DNA from: Halobacteriovorax sp.
GTDB taxonomy: Bacteria > Bdellovibrionota > Bacteriovoracia > Bacteriovoracales > Bacteriovoracaceae
Reading direction: 5' to 3'
Assembly: GCA_002686115.1 (NCBI GenBank)
Contig: NZAF01000171.1
Location: forward strand, 1 to 7,035
Length of the DNA stretch: 7,035 bases
In this document: piece after piece, positions 1-6,355 of the stretch
How the letters are laid out: each line of letters opens with the position of its first letter
How positions within the stretch are numbered: position 1 is the first letter of the stretch
The notes under the pieces: model-generated
The model's database searches: none
What the model saw: the letters and a program-made list of their open reading frames with translations, nothing else
What the model was told of the DNA's origin: nothing
Translations under genes and position numbers: made by a program

Positions 1-102
1 AAATTATGTAATATCGATAGTTTAGGACCTTTGAAGCCAACAGGATTAGGAATTATGTCCACTTTATTGGAAGGAAAAGACTATCATCGCTTAAACTTAT
101 AA
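1..102 (+). CDS. C-terminal fragment of an unidentified protein
   Basis: Frame 1 is open from the window edge to a TAA at 100-102, giving 33 residues that end in EGKDYHRLNL. The 5' part of the gene lies outside the window. The fragment is polar at its end and contains no membrane segment or motif I recognise, so I assign no function. It stops 20 bp before the prepilin-like gene on the same strand. The two could share an operon, although a good extended -10 promoter lies in the gap. That the frame is a real gene rests on its open reading to the edge and a sensible stop just before the next gene, which is modest evidence at this length. Confidence 0.5.
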   Translation, partial: KLCNIDSLGPLKPTGLGIMSTLLEGKDYHRLNL

Positions 103-107
103 AGATC

Positions 108-116
108 TGTTATAAT
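108..116 (+). promoter_or_regulatory. Extended -10 promoter for the prepilin-like gene
   Basis: The bases TGTTATAAT match the extended -10 consensus (TG, one base, TATAAT) exactly, with the hexamer at 111-116. Transcription from such an element usually begins about 6-8 bases after the hexamer, near 122-124, which coincides with the ATG at 123. No convincing -35 hexamer lies 15-19 bp upstream, but extended -10 promoters can work without one. In AT-rich DNA this match could arise by chance. Confidence 0.4.
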
Positions 117-122
117 AATGAC

Positions 123-398
123 ATGTTTAAAAATGATTCTTCTTCATTAAGAGAATATTTACAAAGAATAAACAACCGTGGACAGGTTGCTGTTGAATAT
201 GTGCTTATGATGATTGTTGTTATAACTCTTGTTATGGTTGTTTTTCGTGTTCTATCAACGAGGATGTCGTTTGATGTTAATGATTGTGCAGGTGGAAATT
301 CATTTAATCCTATCTGTGCGGTAAGTTCATCAGTTAATTTTCTACCTGGGCAAGCTGTTGGCCCAAACTCTTTTCGTTCCTATCGAATCAATAGATAG
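123..398 (+). CDS. Small prepilin-like protein with a class III (Flp/archaellin-type) signal
   Basis: The product is 91 residues. A basic, polar leader (1-20) ends in NNRG, followed by QVAVEY and a hydrophobic helix at about 26-44. The G20-Q21 junction with Glu at +5 (E25) resembles class III/Flp-type prepilin signals, in which a prepilin peptidase cuts after Gly and the hydrophobic helix packs into the filament core. By analogy the mature protein would be about 71 residues and lie in the inner membrane or a pilus. The short C-terminal domain has two cysteines (C55, C65) that could form a disulfide loop. ATG 123 is the only in-frame start ahead of the signal. No Shine-Dalgarno sequence precedes it, which fits a leaderless transcript. 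No tad/pil assembly genes are visible. A TadE-like pseudopilin or a plain single-pass membrane protein are alternatives. Confidence 0.7.
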   Translation: MFKNDSSSLREYLQRINNRGQVAVEYVLMMIVVITLVMVVFRVLSTRMSFDVNDCAGGNSFNPICAVSSSVNFLPGQAVGPNSFRSYRINR

Positions 399-547
399 TT
401 TAAGTTGTTGTATTTACGTGTTTTACTGTTTCATAATTTGAATATTTTATTTACATCCCCTGTATTTTTTATATGTTGCACCGCATAATCCCTTAAAAAT
501 GATATAAGAAAAAGGAACGACTTAACAAAATTGGATAGGAGAAACCT
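399..547. other. Intergenic region upstream of the outer-membrane protein gene
   Basis: These 149 bp are very AT-rich and contain no plausible gene. I see no hairpin with a T-tract behind the pilin stop, so that transcript may run on or end by another mechanism. The region should carry the promoter of the downstream barrel gene. The best candidate I can make out is TTGCAC at 476-481 with GATATA at 501-506, but the 19-bp spacing is long and the -10 is imperfect. Confidence 0.4.
537..541 (+). promoter_or_regulatory. Ribosome binding site of the barrel protein gene
   Basis: AGGAG lies 6 bp before ATG 548. This fixes the start and gives a proper signal peptide directly from that methionine. Confidence 0.8.
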
Positions 548-1609
548 ATGAAATGGGAACTTATTAAGAAATCACTGATTACAACAATTGCTTTAGGAGC
601 AGTAGGTCTTTCAGTGAGTGCTCAAGAGGATCCACTATTAAATGTTACTAATAATATTGTTAGTACTGATCAAATAGATGTTGATGGATTATTTAATAAG
701 CCTAAACAAGTATCTGAAGCAGATAAAATTCAACATTTAAGAAGGCAGCTTGAACAAAAGCATGAGCAAATGATGCGAAAGAAAGTTGAAGATATGCGTC
801 TTGAAGAAGAGAGAAAGATTGCAAGAAAGCTGCAAAAAGCTCTCTCTGGTCAATTAAAAGCTATGGACAGTGTTTCATCAACTCAATCTGCAGTTCAAAA
901 AGTAGAAGTAAAAGCTCCTGCACCGAAAGAAGATAAGCCAAATAAGTTTTCTCTTTCAGGTGGTTTTATGAGTTATTCAGGAGAGCAAGAAGTTGATGCA
1001 AGTCTAAATATCAAAGCAGCTTTTGAAACAGATGTTTCATCAAATTTTGCGGTTGGTATGAGTGTAAGATATGTATCAGTTGAGATGCAACAGAATAATA
1101 ACTTTCAAATTTTGAATCCTTACTCTACAGGATATTATGGAAATGGTTATTATAATGGATATAATCAATTTGGTGTAAATAACACAGGGTTTAATAACTT
1201 TAATCAAAACTATAAATTTAATAGTTTTGCATTCACTGTTCATTCTAAATATTATTTCACTAAAGAATCTCGTATTAGACCATACCTTGGTGCTGGTTTA
1301 AATTATAACAGAGGTACGATGAAGAATGATGATAACCAAGATAATCAACAGTATTACTCGGTTTATGGTATTCAGACACGTGATGTATCCGTGAACAATC
1401 TAGGTGCTAGTGTACTAGCTGGTGGAGAGGTAATGTTTAACGATATGTTCGCTTTTGATCTCTATGTTCAGTACGATAGAAGTTTTACTTCAAGTGTTGA
1501 AGATGAGCTCAACGACACAACGAATGAAAGAGTTCTTAAAAATCTTGCAAGAGACTTAGAAGAATCAAATGTCTTCTCAATTAACGCCGGTGTTTCATTC
1601 TTCTTTTAA
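548..1609 (+). CDS. Outer-membrane beta-barrel protein with N-terminal periplasmic coiled coil
   Basis: The 353-residue product starts with a Sec signal peptide: KK at 7-8, a hydrophobic core to about 22, and likely cleavage after VSA at residue 25. After a short polar stretch, residues about 55-105 are rich in Glu, Lys, Arg, Leu and Met with heptad-like spacing, indicating a long helix or coiled coil. A Lys/Pro/Ala linker (about 115-133) leads to a barrel-like domain (134-353). I count about eight amphipathic strands, near 134-142, 149-160, 165-180, 223-239, 243-256, 283-297, 299-315 and 341-353. The protein ends in Phe within an alternating strand, as expected for the BamA-recognised beta-signal. 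The loop at about 181-222 is rich in Asn, Gly and Tyr and probably faces outward. The family resembles small OmpA/OmpW-type barrels, but I cannot name an orthologue. It appears monocistronic, with its own RBS and a strong terminator. The ligand or function is unknown. Confidence 0.8.
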   Translation: MKWELIKKSLITTIALGAVGLSVSAQEDPLLNVTNNIVSTDQIDVDGLFNKPKQVSEADKIQHLRRQLEQKHEQMMRKKVEDMRLEEERKIARKLQKALSGQLKAMDSVSSTQSAVQKVEVKAPAPKEDKPNKFSLSGGFMSYSGEQEVDASLNIKAAFETDVSSNFAVGMSVRYVSVEMQQNNNFQILNPYSTGYYGNGYYNGYNQFGVNNTGFNNFNQNYKFNSFAFTVHSKYYFTKESRIRPYLGAGLNYNRGTMKNDDNQDNQQYYSVYGIQTRDVSVNNLGASVLAGGEVMFNDMFAFDLYVQYDRSFTSSVEDELNDTTNERVLKNLARDLEESNVFSINAGVSFFF

Positions 1610-1639
1610 TCAATATATTGCAATGCATGTAAATACTTG

Positions 1640-1670
1640 AGAGGGACTTTGTTAAGTCCCTCTTTTTTTT
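1640..1670 (+). terminator. Rho-independent terminator after the barrel protein gene
   Basis: A perfect 10-bp stem pairs 1640-1649 (AGAGGGACTT) with 1654-1663 around a 4-base loop, TGTT. It runs directly into a tract of eight T residues (1663-1670). It lies 30 bp past the stop codon at 1609 and separates the barrel gene from the fad operon. Confidence 0.95.
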
Positions 1671-1753
1671 GAATAGTACTTTTCACGTCCCTTCAATTCC
1701 ATTAACATATTACAGCGCTTAGTTTTACAAAATTTATATAGTCACTTGTATTG

Positions 1754-1760
1754 AAGGAGG
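1754..1760 (+). promoter_or_regulatory. Strong Shine-Dalgarno that sets the thiolase start
   Basis: AAGGAGG lies 5 bp before ATG 1766. The frame is also open from TTG 1751, but that codon overlaps this Shine-Dalgarno sequence and would add only MKEDD. ATG 1766 is therefore the start. Confidence 0.9.
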
Positions 1761-1765
1761 ACGAT

Positions 1766-3052
1766 ATGTCACTTAAGCCTGTTTATTTAGTCGAGGGAAA
1801 AAGAACTCCCCACGCTAAAGCTGGTTCGGCCCTAAAAGATGTTCAAGCACCGTTTCTTGGAGCTTATCTCGTACGCCATCTTTTAGATAATACTAATATT
1901 GGAAATGATGAAGTTGATGAAGTCATTTTCGGTAACACTGGAACACCTGCGAAGTATCCAAATGTCGGGAGAGTTATTGCTCTTGAGGCCGGGCTTCATA
2001 AGAAAACTTCTGGTTATTCTGTTCACAGAAACTGTGCTTCGGGAATGGAAGCTGTGTCTCAAGCTTATTTAAAAATAGCTAGTGGAAGACACGACATTAT
2101 CGTAGCTGGCGGTGTTGAATCAATGTCGAATATGCCACTGATCTATTCACGTGAGATGACAGAGCTATTTATGAAACTCATGAAGGCTAAAGCACCACTT
2201 GATAAGTTAAAAGCTCTCAGTGAATTTAGACCACCATACCTTTCTCCAATTGTTGCCATTGAGCAAGGTTTAACAGATCCTTTTTGTGGTTTAAATATGG
2301 GGCAAACGGCAGAGCTTCTTGCAAGAGAACTTGGAATTACAAGATCTCAGCAAGACGAGTTTGCTAACCGTTCACATCATCTTGCTACTGCCGCTATTAA
2401 AGAAGGAAAAATGGCCGAAGAAATTGTTCCTCTTGCTACCCAAAAACTCGATAAGCTTCTAAAAGAAGATGTCGGTCCGAGAGAGAATTCAACAGTTGAA
2501 GGGCTTGGGAAGATGAGACCATACTTTGATAAGAAGTCTGGGACAGTAACAGTTGGTAACTCATGTCCAATTACTGACGGTGGTTCAGCGATTCTTTTTG
2601 CTTCAGAAGAAGCTGTTAAAAAACATAATCTAGAGCCTATGGCAAGATTAGTCGACTATCACTTTCATGGACTTGAGCCTGAAAGAATGGGAATGGGTCC
2701 TCTTCATGCAATGGATGGAGTATTTTCTAGAACAGGAATGGGCCTAGAGCAAATGGACTTAGTAGAAATAAATGAGGCATTCGCAGCTCAGATTCTCGCT
2801 GTTAAGAAAGCATTCACTGAAAAGAAAGTCGCAGACTTTTTTGGAATTGATAAGCTTCATGGAGAGATTCCTGATGAGAAACTTAATGTTAATGGAGGAG
2901 CTATTGCTCTTGGACACCCTGTAGGGTCAACTGGTTCAAGACTTCTTGTAACTCTCGCTCATGAGCTAAAAAGAAGAAATGGTAAATATGGTGTTGCTTC
3001 GCTTTGTATCGGTGGTGGTCAAGGTGGCGCTTGTATCATTGAAAACCTTTAA
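1766..3052 (+). CDS. fadI: Acetyl-CoA C-acyltransferase (3-ketoacyl-CoA thiolase), FadI/trifunctional beta type
   Basis: The enzyme cleaves 3-ketoacyl-CoA with CoA to give acetyl-CoA and a shortened acyl-CoA, the last step of beta-oxidation. The product is 428 residues from ATG 1766, close to E. coli FadI (about 436). Thiolase landmarks are all present: nucleophilic C90 in HRNCASGME, N336-E337 in NEAFAAQ, H384 in GHPVGSTGSR, and the acid/base C414 in CIGGGQGGA. An extra segment at about 130-170 (ELFMKLMKAKAPLDKL, then the FRPPYLSP region) corresponds to the loop found in FadI and mitochondrial HADHB but shorter or absent in FadA and biosynthetic thiolases. That places it in the trifunctional beta branch. 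It heads an operon, with fadJ 29 bp downstream. The order thiolase-then-alpha subunit is that of fadIJ, not fadBA. Specificity by chain length cannot be read from the sequence. Confidence 0.93.
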   Translation: MSLKPVYLVEGKRTPHAKAGSALKDVQAPFLGAYLVRHLLDNTNIGNDEVDEVIFGNTGTPAKYPNVGRVIALEAGLHKKTSGYSVHRNCASGMEAVSQAYLKIASGRHDIIVAGGVESMSNMPLIYSREMTELFMKLMKAKAPLDKLKALSEFRPPYLSPIVAIEQGLTDPFCGLNMGQTAELLARELGITRSQQDEFANRSHHLATAAIKEGKMAEEIVPLATQKLDKLLKEDVGPRENSTVEGLGKMRPYFDKKSGTVTVGNSCPITDGGSAILFASEEAVKKHNLEPMARLVDYHFHGLEPERMGMGPLHAMDGVFSRTGMGLEQMDLVEINEAFAAQILAVKKAFTEKKVADFFGIDKLHGEIPDEKLNVNGGAIALGHPVGSTGSRLLVTLAHELKRRNGKYGVASLCIGGGQGGACIIENL

Positions 3053-3081
3053 GTTAACGCATTAATTTGGAGAATTAAAAA

Positions 3082-5205
3082 ATGTCATATAAAAGAATTA
3101 GTTTTGAAATAAAAGATAAAGTTGCTTTTGTTGGCTTTGGCCATAACGACTCAAAAGCAATGACTGTATTAGATGAGGAAACTCTAACTGAGCTTAGAGA
3201 CATTGTTGAAGAAATTCATACTAAAACCTCTGAACTTGATGGAGTTATTTTTCACTCACATAAAGAAAGATGTTTTCTTGCAGGTGCTGATATAACACTC
3301 ATTTCTTCTATGCAAACGGAGAGTGATGGGCAAGCTGGAGCTGAAGCTGGACAAAAGATTTTTAATAGAATCGAAGATCTGAAAATTCCTACTGTTGCTT
3401 GTGTTCATGGTGTTTGTCTTGGTGGAGGTCTAGAGCTTTCATTATCATGTAAGACAATCTTAATTAGTGATGATAAGGCAACAGCACTTGGTCTTCCTGA
3501 AGTTAAATTAGGAATTATACCAGGATTTGGTGGAACATATCGACTACCTAAAAAAGTTGGTTTACCAACGGCCCTTGATATGATTCTTACAGGTAAAACT
3601 CTAAATTCAAGAAAAGCTAAGAAACTAGGTCTTGCAAGAGAGGTCTTTCCTAAAGAGAGACTTATTGAGCAAGCTCCTAAGTTTTTTAAAGATAATGATA
3701 AAAAATCATCATTTAAAGACTCTATTGAAGACTTAGTAACAGATAATGTTTTAACTAAAAAAGTTATCTTTCAAAAAGCAAGAGAGAGTGTTCTTAAAAA
3801 GACAAAAGGTTTTTATCAAGCACCTCTTAAGATTCTTGATGTTATGGAAGCCGGTGTCTTAAAAGGACGTTCAAGTTATTTACAATCTGAGTCTCAGGCC
3901 TTTGGTGAATTATGTGTTGGAGAACAAAGTAAGAATTTACAACACATTTATTTCATGACTGAAAAAGTTAAGAAATACTCTGGTCCAAAAGGTGAGGGGA
4001 AAGCTCCTAAACTAGAACGTGGTGCATGTCTTGGTGCCGGAACTATGGGCGGTGGTATTGCGTGGCTTATGGCAAAGAATAATATGTTTCCAATCATGAA
4101 AGATATTAATTATGACGGAATTGAACTTGGTCTAAAACAGGCTTCTAAAAATTTCTCTGGAGCTGTAAAAAGAAAGAGAATGTCTAAGGATGATTTTGAA
4201 AGAAAGATGAGATCTATTTCTGGTCAAACAGATTATCGTGGCTTTAAAAGAGTAGACCTTGTTATTGAAGCTATTGTTGAAAATATGGATATTAAAAAGT
4301 CAGTATTTTCTGAAGTCGAAAAAGAAGTTAAGCCTGAAACTATCTTAACTTCAAACACTTCATCACTATCAATTCAAGAGATGAGTACAGCGCTTGAAGA
4401 TTCAAGTCGTTTTGCAGGTCTTCACTTCTTTAATCCAGTACATCTTATGCCTCTTGTAGAGATTATTACTCATGATAATGTTTCACCTGAAACTGTTGAG
4501 GCACTTTATAATTGGGTACTAAAGTCTAAGAAAACACCTGTTGTTGTAAAAGACGGGCCTGGTTTTTTAGTTAATAGAATACTCATGCCATTTATGAATG
4601 AAGCAGGCTTTCTTTTAGAAGAAGGTGTGTCGATGAAAGATATCGATGATGCTTGTTTAAATTTTGGAATGCCTATGGGACCATGTCGTCTTTTAGATGA
4701 AGTTGGAGTCGATGTTGGTCAAAAGGTTGCTAAGATAATTCATGATGGTCTAGGGGATAGAGCTAAGGCTTCTACTCTCTCAGGAAAATTAGTTGAAAAA
4801 GGATTCTTAGGTAAGAAAACTTCTAAAGGTTTTTATATCTATGATGAAAAAGGAAAGGTTGTTGGTCCTAATGAAGAGGCCCTTGCCCTTTTTCCAAAAG
4901 CTACAAAGAAGATGAGTGAAGTTGAAATTCAAAAAAGAGTCTTTCTTCCAATGATAAATGAGGCAGCGACAGTTTTAGAAGACAAAATTGTGGATAATGC
5001 TTCTGACGTCGATCTCGGATTAATTTTTGGTATTGGTTTTCCTCCTTTTAGAGGTGGATTACTAAAGTATGCTGATTCAGAAGGGATTGAGCGTATTCAT
5101 GATGAGCTTGTAAAACATGCTGAAAGTGTTGATGCTGATAGATACACACCATGTGAGCTTATTAAGACACTTGTTAAAGATAAGAAGAAATTCTACGAGC
5201 TCTAA
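3082..5205 (+). CDS. fadJ: Multifunctional fatty-acid oxidation alpha subunit (enoyl-CoA hydratase / 3-hydroxyacyl-CoA dehydrogenase)
   Basis: The 707-residue product matches the usual FadJ/FadB length and domain order. The N-terminal crotonase domain (about 1-190) has the oxyanion-hole segment FLAGADI (65-71) and GGGLEL, with both catalytic glutamates (E118, E140). A helical linker follows (about 200-310). The NAD-binding domain begins with GAGTMGGGIA (318-327) and has the ribose-binding acidic residue D341. Dehydrogenase residues S427 (TSNTSS), H448 (GLHFFNPV), E460 and N498 have the spacing of the known 3-hydroxyacyl-CoA dehydrogenase active site. C-terminal dehydrogenase repeats run from about 495 to the end and include FGIGFPPFRGG. 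It hydrates 2-enoyl-CoA and oxidises the L-3-hydroxyacyl-CoA with NAD, and should complex with the upstream thiolase. GGAG at 3069-3072 supports ATG 3082. Nothing looks missing or broken. Confidence 0.93.
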   Translation: MSYKRISFEIKDKVAFVGFGHNDSKAMTVLDEETLTELRDIVEEIHTKTSELDGVIFHSHKERCFLAGADITLISSMQTESDGQAGAEAGQKIFNRIEDLKIPTVACVHGVCLGGGLELSLSCKTILISDDKATALGLPEVKLGIIPGFGGTYRLPKKVGLPTALDMILTGKTLNSRKAKKLGLAREVFPKERLIEQAPKFFKDNDKKSSFKDSIEDLVTDNVLTKKVIFQKARESVLKKTKGFYQAPLKILDVMEAGVLKGRSSYLQSESQAFGELCVGEQSKNLQHIYFMTEKVKKYSGPKGEGKAPKLERGACLGAGTMGGGIAWLMAKNNMFPIMKDINYDGIELGLKQASKNFSGAVKRKRMSKDDFERKMRSISGQTDYRGFKRVDLVIEAIVENMDIKKSVFSEVEKEVKPETILTSNTSSLSIQEMSTALEDSSRFAGLHFFNPVHLMPLVEIITHDNVSPETVEALYNWVLKSKKTPVVVKDGPGFLVNRILMPFMNEAGFLLEEGVSMKDIDDACLNFGMPMGPCRLLDEVGVDVGQKVAKIIHDGLGDRAKASTLSGKLVEKGFLGKKTSKGFYIYDEKGKVVGPNEEALALFPKATKKMSEVEIQKRVFLPMINEAATVLEDKIVDNASDVDLGLIFGIGFPPFRGGLLKYADSEGIERIHDELVKHAESVDADRYTPCELIKTLVKDKKKFYEL

Positions 5206-6353
5206 TGACTTTTTATTTTATAAGATTTTTTATCTCTTATATTTTTAAAGCTAAGACCCGCCAAAGGCTATTTCTAATGGCCATGGTGGGTCTTTTCTTA
5301 TCAAGTGTTTCCCTTGTTGTTGTGCAAGCAACATTGCGTGGCTTACAAGATAATAGAATTGATCGTGCAAAGTCTATTATGGGGGATTACACTCTTTCTA
5401 AATTTGAAAGTATTAAACCTGTCATAAATTATTTAGATAAGTTATCCCAAGTTAAATATAACAAAGAATTTGAACTTGAAGGTCTTGTCAGGTTTGATGG
5501 TCGACTTGCTCCAGTAATTATTCATGGGATTTCTTCGAGAGACTACCTTCCAGATTTTCTTGGTGGAAGAATTTATCGAGATGAGATTTATGCTTCAGAC
5601 TATATAAGCCTTAAGCTACGATCCACAATTATGGATGATCTTACTATTCTTTCTCCAATTTATACGGATCCTTTTTTTGGCGATATCCCTCGTCAAAAAA
5701 CACTTGTACATAATAAGAATATTGAAACTCTTGAACCAGATATTGATGAATACCACGTTTGGACTGACGTAAGAAATGTTCACTACTTAACGACGCAGAG
5801 AATCTTTAATACTGTTAGAATATATGGGCCCCTTTCTAATACTGATATAGATAATCTTAAAAGTTTCGGTTCACTTATTTCTTGGGAAGAGGAAAATGCA
5901 AATCTTCTCTATGCTCTAAGTCTTGAAAATTCAATTATGATTTTTCTATTTATGGCCACAGTATTTTTAGTTGTTATTTCTATCGCAGGTGGTTTAGCTA
6001 TTTTCTATAATCGTCTAAAGACTGACTTTGCCTCTTTTTGGATTTTAGGTTTGTCTGTTAATGAGATTAAGAAAATGGGAAATAAGGCGATTGGCTCACT
6101 TTCTGTTCTAACTCTTTTGCTAGGTAATGCCTTTGGACTTTTGCTAGTTAAATTGCTTAAAGTTTATTCTCCAAATATCATGCCACAGATGTTTGTTGAT
6201 AGAAGTTTACCTGTAAAATTAAGCCCGTCTGTATTTCTATATTCATTTTTAATTCCAGCAGCTATAACTTTTGTTGTTTCTTATATAAGTTCACAAAACT
6301 ATTTCTCGAAAAAGAAAGAGTTTGTTAATCTTATTAGAGCAGCTTCTAGATAA
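5205..6353 (+). CDS. LolC/LolE-like (FtsX/MacB superfamily) ABC transporter permease
   Basis: The 382-residue inner-membrane protein has the four-helix FtsX/LolC layout. TM1 is at about 21-42, followed by a large periplasmic domain (about 43-240), then TM2 about 243-266, TM3 about 294-318 and TM4 about 342-362. Family-like features are the N-terminal FIRFFISYIF before TM1, the QATLRGLQ stretch after it, the cytoplasmic segment FASFWILGLSVNEIKKMG between TM2 and TM3 (equivalent to the ATPase-coupling region), and a basic C-terminal tail. The length is near LolC/E (about 400). LolCDE extracts lipoproteins for transfer to the outer membrane, but related permeases do other jobs and no LolD-type ATPase gene is in the window. 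Its ATG overlaps the fadJ stop (TAATG, sharing one base) with little Shine-Dalgarno of its own, suggesting translational coupling. The exact substrate is unproven. Confidence 0.75.
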   Translation: MTFYFIRFFISYIFKAKTRQRLFLMAMVGLFLSSVSLVVVQATLRGLQDNRIDRAKSIMGDYTLSKFESIKPVINYLDKLSQVKYNKEFELEGLVRFDGRLAPVIIHGISSRDYLPDFLGGRIYRDEIYASDYISLKLRSTIMDDLTILSPIYTDPFFGDIPRQKTLVHNKNIETLEPDIDEYHVWTDVRNVHYLTTQRIFNTVRIYGPLSNTDIDNLKSFGSLISWEEENANLLYALSLENSIMIFLFMATVFLVVISIAGGLAIFYNRLKTDFASFWILGLSVNEIKKMGNKAIGSLSVLTLLLGNAFGLLLVKLLKVYSPNIMPQMFVDRSLPVKLSPSVFLYSFLIPAAITFVVSYISSQNYFSKKKEFVNLIRAASR

Positions 6354-6355
6354 TC

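Noticed and set aside
399..547. Small gene or RNA in the gap before the barrel protein gene
   Set aside because: I found no open frame with a ribosome binding site and no stable hairpin. The stretch reads as ordinary AT-rich promoter DNA.
1611..1620. Perfect palindrome CAATATATTG just after the barrel protein stop
   Set aside because: It is short and AT-only apart from its ends, so it is expected by chance in this composition. The real terminator follows it.
1702..1752. Sigma-70 promoter or fatty-acid-responsive operator upstream of fadI
   Set aside because: TTAACA, TTTACA and TATATA-like hexamers occur, but none pair at proper spacing. The only clear palindrome, AGCGCT at 1714-1719, is too short to call an operator. 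A promoter must lie after the terminator at 1670, but I cannot place it.
1751..1765. TTG at 1751 as start of the thiolase, adding MKEDD
   Set aside because: The TTG overlaps the AAGGAGG Shine-Dalgarno sequence (1754-1760), and the ATG at 1766 is correctly spaced from it. The conserved thiolase N-terminus begins right after that ATG.
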